From positions 1-64,000 of the forward strand of contig JBDHAD010000015.1 of assembly GCA_039588215.1 (NCBI GenBank): DNA of 64,000 bases, given 5' to 3'. This document shows positions 43,828 through 53,256 of the stretch, piece by piece. The translations under genes and the position numbers were made by a program. Each line of letters opens with the position of its first letter. Position 1 is the stretch's first letter. The DNA is from JBDHAC01 sp039588215. Lineage in GTDB: Bacteria > Gemmatimonadota > Gemmatimonadetes > Palauibacterales > Palauibacteraceae. Under the pieces are notes generated by a model. The model was given only the letters and a program-made list of their open reading frames with translations. It was not told the DNA's origin and made no database searches.

Positions 43828-45294
43828 TCAGCGTCCCCGTGCTCTTGCCACTCCGAACGCCCAGAACGGGTTGGCCAGGTTGATCTGACGGTTTCTGGTG
43901 ACGTTGTCGCGCTGGGCCGTGGCGGCCATGGGTAGATTCATGCTCTCGTAGCACTCAGCCAGCAGCGCCTGCACGATGGGATCGTTGGGATTCGCCTGGT
44001 TGAGCTCCTCCAAGGCCATCTCGGTCTGACCCTCCTGAAGATGTGCCATCGCGTTGATCGCGTGCGAGATGTTCTGCCAGAAGGCTCCACTCGAGGCCTC
44101 CGCGAGCGCCGAGGAGGCCTCACGGGCCCTGGCGCCCTCACCGGCTGCGGCGTACGCAAGACCGGTCACCCCGAGTTGGACAGGAGCCGCCGGGTTGCCA
44201 AGCTCCGCCGCCTGGCTCAGGTGCTCCTCGATAAAGCGTCCGTCGCCGATCACCGCGTTGGTCAGAGCCGCCTGCTGGTGCGAGAAGGCACCCGCGCCGT
44301 TCAGCCCCGCGGCCGCCGCGGCCGCGACCGCTTGCTCGAGGTGTCCCATCGCGTTGTCGCGATCCCCTTCGAGCATGTACGTGTTTGCCATCGCCCGCAT
44401 GGCGGCGACTCGCCCCGCGGGGGTGGGCGCGTGCTCGATCCCGAGGGCGATCTGCTCTCTCGCGGCGTCCGCGTTCCCGACGAGGTACAGGACCTCAGCC
44501 GCGCCCATGTACGCCTGGTCGAACGCCGGGTCGAGCTCCGCCGCCTTCATGTACTCGTCCATGGCGTGGCGGTAGTGCCCTCCCCATTGGAGGAGCTCAG
44601 CGTGCGAGTCGCGCGGATTCGGGTGGTCGGGCTCCATCTCCACGTACTTCTGTACGGATGCCATCGCGGCAGCCTGATTCCCACGCGCCCATTGCGTGTA
44701 GGCGATGGTGTTGTGGGGGGCAGCGAGCTCGGGGAAGGCGGTCGCCAGGTTCTGAAGACGGCCAATCACGTCCGTCTGATCCCCGCGGGCCCCCGCGAGC
44801 TGGGTCGCGTAGCTGGCCAGGTAGGGATCGCCCGGCATCAATGTGCTCGCCGTCTCGAACATCCTGCTCGCGACTGGAGCATTCCCTGATGCCCACTCCC
44901 GGACGGCGATCCCGACCAGGATCTCGTTGCTCGAAGCTCCGCTCATCGCGGCGAGACCTTCTCCGATTCTCTCCTGCCGCTGAGCACCGGTCAGCCCGGG
45001 CTTCACGAAGCCGTGAAACACGATCGCGAGCCCCAGATTGGGATCGGCCTCCAGGGCCTGCTCGAAATGCATAGCGGCGCGCAGCGGGTAGACGTTCTGC
45101 GCGTTGTGGATTCCCGCCCAGAAGTGCTCCTTGGCAGCGTCCGAGGACGTGGTCAGCTCTAGGCGCGCGTCCTGCGCCTGGGCTTGCCCGGGCTGTGGAA
45201 GCACGCCGACCGCTGCCATGGCAATGAGTGCCAGGCCGGCAAGACGAGCCGGAGATGCTGCGTGCCAACGAGTGATGCGGATAGAACGAGGCAC
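43828..45294 (-). CDS. Secreted TPR protein
   Basis: A 488-residue exported protein. Residues 1-41 are a signal peptide (ending AQAQ). The rest is a series of TPR-like helix pairs, for example NVYPLRAAMHFEQALEADPN, YRHAMDEYMKAAELDPAFDQ and AMAHLQEGQTEMALEELNQA. It probably acts as a periplasmic scaffold; no enzymatic domain is visible. The start is GTG at 45294 with AGGAGGTACCA upstream. It is divergent from the beta-barrel gene across an interval with two inverted repeats. Confidence 0.85.
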   Translation of the reverse strand: MPRSIRITRWHAASPARLAGLALIAMAAVGVLPQPGQAQAQDARLELTTSSDAAKEHFWAGIHNAQNVYPLRAAMHFEQALEADPNLGLAIVFHGFVKPGLTGAQRQERIGEGLAAMSGASSNEILVGIAVREWASGNAPVASRMFETASTLMPGDPYLASYATQLAGARGDQTDVIGRLQNLATAFPELAAPHNTIAYTQWARGNQAAAMASVQKYVEMEPDHPNPRDSHAELLQWGGHYRHAMDEYMKAAELDPAFDQAYMGAAEVLYLVGNADAAREQIALGIEHAPTPAGRVAAMRAMANTYMLEGDRDNAMGHLEQAVAAAAAAGLNGAGAFSHQQAALTNAVIGDGRFIEEHLSQAAELGNPAAPVQLGVTGLAYAAAGEGARAREASSALAEASSGAFWQNISHAINAMAHLQEGQTEMALEELNQANPNDPIVQALLAECYESMNLPMAATAQRDNVTRNRQINLANPFWAFGVARARGR

Positions 45295-45325
45295 TGGTAC
45301 CTCCTACTGCAATGGGACACGGGGC

Positions 45326-45339
45326 GTCGATACATCGAC
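45326..45339. repeat. Inverted repeat GTCGAT-AC-ATCGAC
   Basis: A perfect 14-base palindrome 31 bases upstream of the TPR-protein start, in the divergent promoter interval. A candidate operator. Confidence 0.4.
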
Positions 45340-45374
45340 GAGGACTGCGGATGTCTCGACGGAGACTAATCAGA

Positions 45375-45399
45375 CAACATGGGCGTCCAACCCATGTTG
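45375..45399. repeat. Inverted repeat CAACATGGG-N7-CCCATGTTG
   Basis: A perfect 9-base inverted repeat with a 7-base spacer, in the same divergent interval. It is AT-rich at its outer ends and could be an operator or an RNA hairpin in the beta-barrel leader. Confidence 0.45.
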
Positions 45400-45549
45400 G
45401 GCCAGATCCAGCTGCGCAGATTGGAGATCTCGAGGCCCGGTCGGCTCCGCCTGCGGCCAGAGGGTCTCGTGCGGATGCTCTTCGGCCTGAGGGGTCGTAC
45501 TTTCACGTCTCGATTTGGACGGAACCCCGGACCGGAAGGAGAGGCTACG

Positions 45550-46107
45550 GTGAGATCACGAGCGATTGCAGCGTGGTGCGTCCCTGTCCTGATGCTGATC
45601 GCCACGGTCGGAACGGCCGGAGCGCAGTCCCCCGACGTCGAGATGGGGATCGATGCCGCGATCCAGATCTCGATCCCGGACGACGGTGACAACACCACCA
45701 CGGTCGACGTGCCGTTCGGCCGCTTCCGGTTCGGCAATTACGTGAGCGACCGGACCCTGGTCGAGCTCGGACTCGGCTTCAACCTCATCAATTTTTCCGG
45801 CGTGACCGCTTCCGCCGGAAGCGGCGAGGCCTCGGTCTCCTACCACTTCACCGGGAACGCCTCACGCGCGCGCGCGTTCATCATCGTTGGTGGGGGTGGC
45901 CGCTTCGTCCACGTGGACGACGACACCTTCGGGCAAGGGTTCGCACTCGGCGGTCTGGGAGTGAAGGTCCCGATTCGACGCGTCGTGGGGATGCGATTCG
46001 AGGTGGACTACCTTCGCGCGTTCGAGGGTGATGCCTTCGATGCGGCGCACGAGATCCGCTTCCTCATCGGCACGTCCTTCTACCTGGGAGGGTCGGCCGA
46101 GCGCTAA
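45550..46107 (+). CDS. Small outer-membrane beta-barrel-like protein
   Basis: A 185-residue protein. A signal peptide of about 27 residues (AAWCVPVLMLIATVGTAGAQ) precedes alternating amphipathic strands such as TLVELGLGFNLINFSG, ASVSYHFTGNASRARAFIIV and GVKVPIRRVVGMRFEVDYLR, ending in HEIRFLIGTSFYLGG. The composition and length fit an eight-stranded OmpA/OmpX-like barrel. GTG at 45550 with GGAAGGA upstream is preferred over the long frame from 45379, which would bury the signal peptide. Confidence 0.78.
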   Translation: MRSRAIAAWCVPVLMLIATVGTAGAQSPDVEMGIDAAIQISIPDDGDNTTTVDVPFGRFRFGNYVSDRTLVELGLGFNLINFSGVTASAGSGEASVSYHFTGNASRARAFIIVGGGGRFVHVDDDTFGQGFALGGLGVKVPIRRVVGMRFEVDYLRAFEGDAFDAAHEIRFLIGTSFYLGGSAER

Positions 46108-46403
46108 CCCCGGACTGACGGCAAGCAACACCGAGCGCACTCTCAGCGTCGGCATCCGCTCGCGCACCTCGCATGTCGCGCGCGACACGGCAGATTGCTC
46201 GGGTATTTCGCGTTCTCCGCGTACCTGCTTTCGAACCACGCGAGGGCCGCTGAGCGGCCGACTTCATATCGCCCACCGCGACAACGGGTTGCGTTCCCCT
46301 GCGGCGGCCGATCCACGGACCGACCGTGCCAGGGACCCGGCCCGTTTCCTGCCGACCCTATCCGACCACGAGCAGTGGCTCGGACGGCTGGTCGGGAGGG
46401 GCG

Positions 46404-47075
46404 GTGGAGGAGAGCCGAGGACACGGGACAACCACAGAAAGGCGCGTAGTTCGACGCCGCGTCTCACGTGCGCGCTCGCCTGCTTCCCACCGCTTCGCCC
46501 GCAACGCCGGCCTGGTCGCCGGTTTCCTCCTGGTCGTGTCACGTTTTGGCGGTACCGAGGCCGGTCGCCCCCTGGAGCTCGTCGTGGAGCCAGACCTCTT
46601 GGCCAAGATCCAGACCCTCGCGGACGGCCTGCACAACGAAATCGTGCTTTGCCTGACGGGCAGCCAGGCCGGTGACACGGCCTATGTGACCGATTTCGTC
46701 ATGCCGACCCCGCGACTCTCTACTCCGACGCGCTCGTCGTTCGACGCATGCCCGCACAACACGCTGGCTTCGTGGCACAACCACCCCGCCGAACTGGGAT
46801 CGGGCCGCATCCGTCAGGTCGCCGCCGGATTGCTCGACGATCCGGATCGGCGTGCCCGGTGGCTGTGCGTTCTGTCCGACACCGATATCGCCACGGCGGA
46901 ACGTCTCCGTCACCCCTTCATCGTGGTATCGGTCGACGGCGCCACATGGTGCTGGTGGACGCTGAGCGAGGTGCAGCACTTCGCTCAACAGGCCATCGCG
47001 CCCGGGCCGCCATCACCCGAGAGGTTGGCGCGCGGCGAGAATGCGGGCCAGTGGGCGCGCCCTCCACGCGACTGA
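46404..47075 (+). CDS. JAMM/JAB-like protein with N-terminal membrane segment
   Basis: A protein of about 223 residues. A basic N-terminus and one hydrophobic segment (NAGLVAGFLLVVSRFGG) precede a domain with the JAMM metalloprotease signature: a Glu in LHNEIVLCLTG, the HxHP-type box SWHNHPAELGSG, and an S-x-x-D in VLSDTDIATA. Such domains cleave isopeptide or peptide bonds; the prokaryotic JAB class is the closest match. Spacing between HNHP and SxxD is longer than the usual ten residues, so metal binding needs testing. The start GTG at 46404 follows GGGAGGGG; other starts are possible. Confidence 0.65.
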   Translation: MEESRGHGTTTERRVVRRRVSRARSPASHRFARNAGLVAGFLLVVSRFGGTEAGRPLELVVEPDLLAKIQTLADGLHNEIVLCLTGSQAGDTAYVTDFVMPTPRLSTPTRSSFDACPHNTLASWHNHPAELGSGRIRQVAAGLLDDPDRRARWLCVLSDTDIATAERLRHPFIVVSVDGATWCWWTLSEVQHFAQQAIAPGPPSPERLARGENAGQWARPPRD

Positions 47076-47176
47076 CGGCAGCAGAACCCAAGACCTCGGT
47101 TGGCCGGCGTCACCGTTCCCATGCTATGATCGCACGCAGTCTCTTGCCCGGCTGAGACACGGTTGTCACTGGAGCC

Positions 47177-47689
47177 GTGGGAGTGGATGACGAACGGCAG
47201 CTACTCAAGCACTTTCTCGCGGCGATCGCGTATCGGACGCAGAAGGCGTTACGCGATGCGCCTGCCTCGTACGCGACCTATCGGGCGGCCCCCGGAGTCC
47301 GGACACCGCACGAGCTCCTCTTCCACATGACCAGCGTGCTGGGGTATGCACGCACCCACTTCGTCGGTGGGGCGTATCGGCCTTCCGCGAAGCCGACCAT
47401 GGCGGAAGAAGTCGAGCGCTTTCACGAAATGCTCGAGGACTTGGGTACGCATCTGGAGGAGGGAACACCCCTGCGCGGCACGACGCCCGAGCGGCTCCTC
47501 CAGGGTCCGTTCGCCGATGCGATGACACATGCCGGGCAGCTGGCCATGCTGCGCCGTCTCGCAGGGAGTCCTATCCCACCCGAGAACTTCATCGAGGCCG
47601 AGATCACGGACGCCAACCTGGGTCCGAAGCAGGCTGAGGCCGTGAGTCCGGACAGGCGCTGGCACGCCGCGGAGGAAGAGCCCCGCTAG
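47177..47689 (+). CDS. DinB-superfamily protein
   Basis: A 170-residue four-helix-bundle protein. The helix RTPHELLFHMTSVLGYARTH and the later FADAMTHAGQLAMLRRLAGS carry His in the positions that bind metal in DinB/YfiT-like proteins. Members are thiol- or metal-dependent transferases and stress proteins; the substrate is unknown. The start is GTG. It is 3 bases upstream of the HAD gene, so they are probably co-transcribed. Confidence 0.82.
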   Translation: MGVDDERQLLKHFLAAIAYRTQKALRDAPASYATYRAAPGVRTPHELLFHMTSVLGYARTHFVGGAYRPSAKPTMAEEVERFHEMLEDLGTHLEEGTPLRGTTPERLLQGPFADAMTHAGQLAMLRRLAGSPIPPENFIEAEITDANLGPKQAEAVSPDRRWHAAEEEPR

Positions 47690-47692
47690 TTC

Positions 47693-48433
47693 ATGGCCAC
47701 AGGACCGATCCGCGCCGTCGTCTGGGACTTCGACAACACGCTGGTGGACACCCGCGCCAGGAACCTCAGCGTGACGCGGCGCATCATCGAGAGCGTGACC
47801 CGCCGTTCCCCGGATGAGTTCGCCCCGCTCCGTTCGCTGGCCGCCTACGACGCGGTCATTCACCACACCCAGAACTGGCAGACGCTGTACAGGGTGGAGT
47901 TCGGACTCGAACCTGAGCAGGTGGAGGAAGCGGGGGGGCTGTGGACGCGGTTTCAGCTCACGGACCCGACGCCCACGCACTGGTTCACAGGGATCGTCGA
48001 GGTGGTCCGCGCACTCGAGCACCTCCCGCAGGCGATCGTCTCGATGAACACGCGAGACAACATTCGCGACAGGCTGCGAGCGGCGGATCTGGTGGGAGCG
48101 TTCGAGCTCGTGATCGGGTGCGAGGAGGTCCAGTACCACCGGCAGAAGCCGGCCCCAGACGGTCTGCTCCACTGCATGGAGGAGTTCGAGGCCGTCGAGG
48201 CGGCGACCGTCGTCTACGTCGGGGATCACCCCGTGGATGCCGAGTGTGCCGCGAACGCGAACGCGCTTCTCTCCGAGCGCGGTGCCACGGCACGCGTGCT
48301 GGCGATCGGTGCGATGTATGGCACGGCAGTCCGCGACGGCCCCTGGCCGATCGCTCCGGATTATATGGCCGAGACGCCCGCAGACGTCTTGGCGGTAATC
48401 GATTCCCTCGCGGGTACGATCGAGCTGGTCTAA
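47693..48433 (+). CDS. HAD-superfamily hydrolase
   Basis: A 246-residue haloacid-dehalogenase-like phosphatase. Motif I is VVWDFDNTLVDTRARN with the nucleophilic Asp, motif II is AIVSMNTRDNIRDRL, the Lys is in YHRQKPAPDGLLH, and motif IV is VVYVGDHPVDAECA. A helical cap lies between motifs I and II, as in phosphoglycolate phosphatase-like members. Substrate is not predictable. Confidence 0.88.
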   Translation: MATGPIRAVVWDFDNTLVDTRARNLSVTRRIIESVTRRSPDEFAPLRSLAAYDAVIHHTQNWQTLYRVEFGLEPEQVEEAGGLWTRFQLTDPTPTHWFTGIVEVVRALEHLPQAIVSMNTRDNIRDRLRAADLVGAFELVIGCEEVQYHRQKPAPDGLLHCMEEFEAVEAATVVYVGDHPVDAECAANANALLSERGATARVLAIGAMYGTAVRDGPWPIAPDYMAETPADVLAVIDSLAGTIELV

Positions 48434-48588
48434 CGGGAGACGGGTGTGACGAGGCACGACACCCGTTGCCGACGACCCGCGCCCCGCATACTCTGAACGG
48501 ATCCGCGACGGCCGAGCCACTCAAGCTCGAGCCGAGCGTCGCACGCGCCGCAGGATCAATCAGAACGGTTCGCTGGAAGGAGTCGGAA

Positions 48589-51500
48589 ATGGGCTTCGGA
48601 TTCCGTGCTCGCCCCTTCAAGTCCTCCTCAACCCTACCACCTCTCGTCGCGGTCGCGCTAATGGCCCTCAGTTTCGTGGGAACCGCCGAACTGCTCGCGC
48701 AGGAACAGGCGACCACCGGCGTGATCCGGGGTCGCGTCGTCGACCCGACCGGAAGCCCGGTGGCGGCCGCTCAGGTGATGATCCGTCACGATCAGACGGG
48801 GCTCACCCGCCAGCTCACCACGAACAACTCGGGCGTCTTCGTGGCCACGCTGCTGCCCGTGGGCAGCTACGACATAACGGTTCGCGCCATCGGGCAATTC
48901 GGCGACATCCAGAACCAGGATGTGATCGTCCGTCTCGGCGAGGCGGTGAATCTGGTTCTGGCGTTTCAGCCGGTCGCACTGACCGAGATCACGGTGACCG
49001 GGGAGGCCGTGCTGGTCGACCCGACCGACGTGACGTCTTCCCAGCGGTTGGCCGAAGAGGTCGTGGACGGCTTGCCGAACAACGGTCGGAACTTCCTCGA
49101 TTACACGCTTCTCACGCCGGGGGTGACCATCGTCCAGGGGCCGGACGGTGACGAGCTGTCGATCTCCGGCCAGCGTGGAATCTTCAACAACGTCACCGTG
49201 GACGGCGCCGACTTCAACAACCCGTTCTTCGGCGAACAGCGCGGGGGCCAAAGGCCGGCGTTCACGTTCAACCAGGACGCGATCGAAGAGATGGTCGTGG
49301 TCGGACAGGGCGCGACCGCCGAGTACGGGCGCTCGTCAGGCGGATTCGTGAACGTGCTCACCAAGTCGGGCACGAACGAGTTCGAGGGCTCGGCGCACTA
49401 CTTCGGGCAATTCGACGGGATCTCGGCCGCGTTCCCATCCAGCCGGGGCGGCGGGAAGCCCGATTTCACGCGCAGCCAGTTCGGTCTCACGCTGGGCGGG
49501 CCGATCGTGCGCGACAAGGCGTTCTTCTTCCTCGCGTACGACCAACAGGAGGCGAGCGAGACCAAGCAGTTCGACCGGGCGGGGACCATAGCCAACTTCG
49601 CCGAGCTGCAGAAGCTCGAGAACTTCCTGCAGACGCGGTGGCCCGGCCAGTTCGATAACGAGTTCGGGCCGATCGAGCGCACGGACGACAACAAGGCGCT
49701 CATCGCGAAGCTGGACTTCAACCTCTCCGACAAGCACAAGTTGTCGCTCAAGTACAACTACACGTGGTCGGAACAACGGAACGGGACGTTCGACGTGGAT
49801 GCCTGGGGAGCGAGCTCGAACGGGATCGAGAAGGACTTCTCGCATGCCGTGAACGGCGCGCTCTCGTCGCAGCTCTCGAGCACCGTGTCGAACGAGTTCC
49901 GCTTCCAGTGGGCGCGCGAAGATCGCCCACGAGGCTACGAGGGACCGCTCGTGCCCGGCGCACCGCTCCCGGCTCAGCCGGCGTTCGCGGATATCGGAGG
50001 ACAGCCGTTCCCGGACACGGGCATGGATTTCGTGGACGGGTTCCGGATCGGGCTCCCGTTCTTCCTGCCGATCGATCCCGGTGTCGACAAGCGCCTGCAG
50101 ATCGTGGATAACGTCTCGTTCCTGGTCGGCGACCATCTGTTCAAGGTGGGTGGTGAGTGGAACCGGACGCAGTTCGAGCAGCAGTTCATCGGCTTCTCCG
50201 CCGCCCGCTACATCTTCTCCAGTGTGGACGGCTTCATCGGCTACGTGGAGAACGGTCCCGATTGGATCGAGTGCATCGGGGGGCCGAACGTCGGAGCCAC
50301 GGGGATTGGCGTCGATTGCGGGGACAACGAATTCGACTGGGGGCCGCTCCAGCTCTATCTGCAATCGGCCACCGTCCCGCCGTTCAGTCCGAGTGAACTC
50401 GGGCGCCAGGACGCCACCGTGAACGAGGTGGGGTTCTTCATACAGGACACGTGGAAGCCGGTCGACAACGTCACGCTGAACCTCGGCGTCCGCTGGGAGG
50501 GAACCTGGCACCCCGACCAGTTCATCGAACCGTCAGAGACGTTCTACGCGTCGTTAATCGGCCAGCCCGGGTTCCCATCGGATGGGACCATCCCGGACGA
50601 CCTGAACAATTTCCAGCCGCGCTTCGGGCTGGCGTGGGATGTCAACAATGACGGTCGCGATGTCGTGCGGCTTAACGCCGGCTCGTACTACGCTCGCATC
50701 CCGATGCTGGTGTTCGCACAGCACCGGACCACGAATGCCGCGTTCCAGCAGATCATCTTCCGGAACAGCTTCACCGGCGGAAAGGGATTCCTCCCGACGC
50801 CGCCCGAGTACGGCGAGCTGATCGATCCGGCCGGGGCGTCGCCGTTCCTGCCCGACATCCAGGTGGCGTCCACGGAGCTGCAGCTCCCGCGCACCTGGTC
50901 GTTCAGCGGCGGGTTCGAGCACCTGTTCTCGAACGAGTTCGCGGCGAGCGTCAACTACCAGCACGCGCGCACCGACAACCTGTTCCGGTTCATCAACCGC
51001 ACAGATGCCGTGTTCGGCAACCCGTTCGGCGTCCCCGCGATCGACGGCTTCAACGGGATCGGCAACCTGATCACGACGGAGAGCTCGGCGTTCTCGCGCT
51101 ACAACGGCATAACGTTCGGCGCCAAGGGCCGAGGCGCTCTCAACGGAGTTCTCACCTACGAGGCGAACTACACGCTCTCGTGGGACAAGTCTGATGACGA
51201 CAACGAGCGAGACCCGTTCGTCTACAAGTACGCGCAGGCGGACCGGCTAGATGCCGAGTACAACTGGTCCGATCGTGACCGGCGACACCAGTTCAACGGC
51301 TACTTCCTGTTCGATCTTCCCGGCGACGTGACGTTCAACAACATCCTACGCTTCGCGACCGCCTCGCCGGTGTCCGAGAGCTGCGCCTCACCGGGTACGC
51401 GCGCGGCCGCCCCCGCCGACCGGATCTGCACGGACGGGTCGATCCTGCCGCGCAACACGCTGCGGAAGGACAACGGGCTGTTCACGTGGAATCTTCGAAT

Positions 51501-51687
51501 CTCGCGCGAGTTCGAGTTCGGCAACGGTCAGACCATCGAGCCGATCCTCGAGGTCTTCAACCTCACGAATGCGGACAACTTCCTGGATACGGCGACGGGC
51601 TCGCTCCTGTTTGACTTTTCCGGGACGATCCGCAGCGGTTTGGGTGACACGCGAAGGGCCCAACTGGGTGTGAGGGTGCACTTCTAG
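48589..51687 (+). CDS. Oar-like TonB-dependent receptor with carboxypeptidase-regulatory domain
   Basis: A 1032-residue outer-membrane protein. Residues 1-38 are a signal peptide; 42-125 form a CarboxypepD_reg-like beta sandwich (TTGVIRGRVVDPTGSPVAAA); then a TonB plug (LPNNGRNFLDYTLLTPGVTI, GIFNNVTVDGADFNNPFF) and a 22-strand-type barrel ending in the terminal strand AQLGVRVHF. The last residue is Phe, as needed for barrel assembly. Such receptors take up large substrates (peptides, glycans) using TonB energy. GGAAGGAG before the ATG at 48589 sets the start; the longer open frame overlaps the HAD gene. A strong terminator follows. Confidence 0.93.
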   Translation: MGFGFRARPFKSSSTLPPLVAVALMALSFVGTAELLAQEQATTGVIRGRVVDPTGSPVAAAQVMIRHDQTGLTRQLTTNNSGVFVATLLPVGSYDITVRAIGQFGDIQNQDVIVRLGEAVNLVLAFQPVALTEITVTGEAVLVDPTDVTSSQRLAEEVVDGLPNNGRNFLDYTLLTPGVTIVQGPDGDELSISGQRGIFNNVTVDGADFNNPFFGEQRGGQRPAFTFNQDAIEEMVVVGQGATAEYGRSSGGFVNVLTKSGTNEFEGSAHYFGQFDGISAAFPSSRGGGKPDFTRSQFGLTLGGPIVRDKAFFFLAYDQQEASETKQFDRAGTIANFAELQKLENFLQTRWPGQFDNEFGPIERTDDNKALIAKLDFNLSDKHKLSLKYNYTWSEQRNGTFDVDAWGASSNGIEKDFSHAVNGALSSQLSSTVSNEFRFQWAREDRPRGYEGPLVPGAPLPAQPAFADIGGQPFPDTGMDFVDGFRIGLPFFLPIDPGVDKRLQIVDNVSFLVGDHLFKVGGEWNRTQFEQQFIGFSAARYIFSSVDGFIGYVENGPDWIECIGGPNVGATGIGVDCGDNEFDWGPLQLYLQSATVPPFSPSELGRQDATVNEVGFFIQDTWKPVDNVTLNLGVRWEGTWHPDQFIEPSETFYASLIGQPGFPSDGTIPDDLNNFQPRFGLAWDVNNDGRDVVRLNAGSYYARIPMLVFAQHRTTNAAFQQIIFRNSFTGGKGFLPTPPEYGELIDPAGASPFLPDIQVASTELQLPRTWSFSGGFEHLFSNEFAASVNYQHARTDNLFRFINRTDAVFGNPFGVPAIDGFNGIGNLITTESSAFSRYNGITFGAKGRGALNGVLTYEANYTLSWDKSDDDNERDPFVYKYAQADRLDAEYNWSDRDRRHQFNGYFLFDLPGDVTFNNILRFATASPVSESCASPGTRAAAPADRICTDGSILPRNTLRKDNGLFTWNLRISREFEFGNGQTIEPILEVFNLTNADNFLDTATGSLLFDFSGTIRSGLGDTRRAQLGVRVHF

Positions 51688-51766
51688 CTCTGGAGCATGC
51701 CCTGGGGCCGGTCCGCTCCGGCTCCGGGCGCGCTCCCGGTACTCGGGGGCGTTTCCTGACAACCGA

Positions 51767-51799
51767 GGCCGGGGCGGCGTTCGCTGCCCCGGCCTTTTT
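51767..51799 (+). terminator. Rho-independent terminator after the TonB-dependent receptor
   Basis: GGCCGGGGC and GCCCCGGCC form the main stem, extended inward to a GTTC tetraloop, and TTTTT follows at 51795-51799. It is the clearest intrinsic terminator in the window. Confidence 0.9.
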
Positions 51800-52100
51800 C
51801 TTCGGCCCTACGGCGGGTCACCAAACGACTCGCCGACACCCGCCCTGCCGTCCGCGCAGACCTCTACGTGCCAGCCTGGCGCGCTGCCGATTCGGCGCCG
51901 CCGGAGTTGCAGATCGGTCCGCCGGTCCAGCAGGTCCGGCATCTCTCAACTGCATATATGGCGTGATGATCCGCCCTCATCCCGGCCCGGCGATTGCTTG
52001 ATCCGGTACACGCGCGTCTTCGACCCACCGGCGAGCGGTGGGAGAGGCGATGACACGGTAAACACAGCCAATGGACGCTGAACGAAGGAGAGAGACACAC
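51800..52100. other. Intergenic region before the hsp20 gene
   Basis: About 300 bases without a gene. A short AT-rich island lies near 51951-51966 (contains GCATATATGG). I see no convincing heat-shock promoter or CIRCE element. Confidence 0.5.
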
Positions 52101-52565
52101 ATGCTACCAACCATCAGATACCGAACACCGGTGCTTCGGGATCGGATCGCCTCGGGTTCCGATCTCGATCGCATGTTCGATGGGTTCTTCGGGCCGGCCT
52201 TCGCGCCACGCATTCGAGCGCATGGCCACGGGGCCGCGAATCTGTTCGAGACGGATGAGCAATTCGTGCTCGAGCTGGAGGTCCCCGGGTTCACGAACGC
52301 GGACATCGAGGTGACCGTCGAACGCGGTGTCCTGACCGTGTCCGGCTCACACGAGAACGCTTCGGACGGGCACGCTTCAGAGGACGAGGACGCCAGATAC
52401 CACCTGCGTGAGCGCTCGTTCGAGCGCTTCAGCCGCATGTTCAGGTTGCCCGAGTCCGTCAGCTCGGAGGGAGTGCTCGCAGAGCTGGAGAGCGGTGTGC
52501 TCACGGTCCGTCTGTCGAAGGCGGCCGACGCGAAGCCCCGCCGAGTCGAGATCAAGACGAAGTAG
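52101..52565 (+). CDS. Small heat-shock protein (Hsp20/alpha-crystallin)
   Basis: A 154-residue chaperone. The alpha-crystallin domain runs from about 48 to 140: LFETDEQFVLELEVPGFTNA, DIEVTVERGVLTVSGSHE, RYHLRERSFERFSRMFRLPE and AELESGVLTVRLSK. The C-terminus lacks the usual IxI tripeptide; it reads VEIKTK. GAAGGAGAG precedes the ATG at 52101. Flanked by terminators, it is monocistronic. Confidence 0.94.
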   Translation: MLPTIRYRTPVLRDRIASGSDLDRMFDGFFGPAFAPRIRAHGHGAANLFETDEQFVLELEVPGFTNADIEVTVERGVLTVSGSHENASDGHASEDEDARYHLRERSFERFSRMFRLPESVSSEGVLAELESGVLTVRLSKAADAKPRRVEIKTK

Positions 52566-52609
52566 CTTCGACGGAGGCCCACACGGCCGACAAGAAGCGA
52601 GCAACGAAA

Positions 52610-52640
52610 GAGAGGGCCGGGGGAATCCCCCGGCCCTCTC
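52610..52640 (+). terminator. Perfect 14-bp hairpin after hsp20
   Basis: A perfect 14-bp GC-rich inverted repeat (52610-52623 with 52627-52640) closes on the 3-base loop AAT, 45 bases after the hsp20 stop and before the convergent LysM gene. It has no clear T tract but could stop transcription from both sides. Confidence 0.8.
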
Positions 52641-52693
52641 CTGCTTACCCTATCCTACCCCATCGCTCGAGCCCTGAAGGACCCGAGCGCTGC

Positions 52694-53167
52694 TCAGGCG
52701 TCGAGCGCGGGGATGCGCAGCACCTGCCCAGGGTAGATCAGGTCGGGATCCTTCAGCATCGGCTTGTTGGCCTCGAAGATCAGCGGGTATTTCATCGCGT
52801 CCCCGTACTGGCGGAGGGAGATCTTCGAGAGCGTGTCTCCGGACTCGACCGTGTAGAAGACCGCCTCGGGCGCTGGCTCGACCACCTCGATCCGGTCGTC
52901 CACCTGGCTGACGCCCTGCGTGTTACCGACCGCGAGGATCACCTTCTCCTTCTCGGTCTGGCTCGGCGCTTTGCCATGCAGGGTGGCGACGCCGTCGTCG
53001 TACAGGACTTGGAGATCCTCGACCTCCAGGCCGAGGTTCGTCACCATGTGCCACATGGCATTGGCCTTCTGCTGCTCCTCGACGTACTCCTGAACCTGCT
53101 CCTTCTCTTTGTCCTTGACGATGCCGAGCTTCTCACCCGCATCGCGTACGAAGTCGAAAAGACCCAT
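52694..53167 (-). CDS. BON-LysM protein (Kbp/YgaU-like)
   Basis: A 157-residue protein with a BON domain (LGLEVEDLQVLYDDGVATLHGKAP, about 45-95) and a C-terminal LysM domain (FYTVESGDTLSKISLRQYGD, then IYPGQVLRIP). Start sequence MGLFDFVRDAGEKLG and layout match YgaU/Kbp, a potassium-binding protein of E. coli. There is no signal peptide, as in that family. GGAGGAATCG before the ATG at 53167 gives the start. It is downstream of the DUF937 gene, 89 bases away, on the same strand. Confidence 0.92.
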   Translation of the reverse strand: MGLFDFVRDAGEKLGIVKDKEKEQVQEYVEEQQKANAMWHMVTNLGLEVEDLQVLYDDGVATLHGKAPSQTEKEKVILAVGNTQGVSQVDDRIEVVEPAPEAVFYTVESGDTLSKISLRQYGDAMKYPLIFEANKPMLKDPDLIYPGQVLRIPALDA

Positions 53168-53256
53168 CGATTCCTCCGTTGGTTTGTAATTCGTCGCCCG
53201 GAGCCGGCGGACGTGCGCAGAGCGGCCCGCAGACACCCACTGTCGTGATCTGGTCG

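Noticed and set aside
47249..48520. 423-codon open frame on the minus strand
   Set aside because: Antisense to the DinB-like and HAD genes, both of which have clear motifs.
49336..50511. 391-codon open frame on the minus strand
   Set aside because: Antisense to the TonB-dependent receptor, with Arg/Glu/Leu-rich composition typical of shadow frames.
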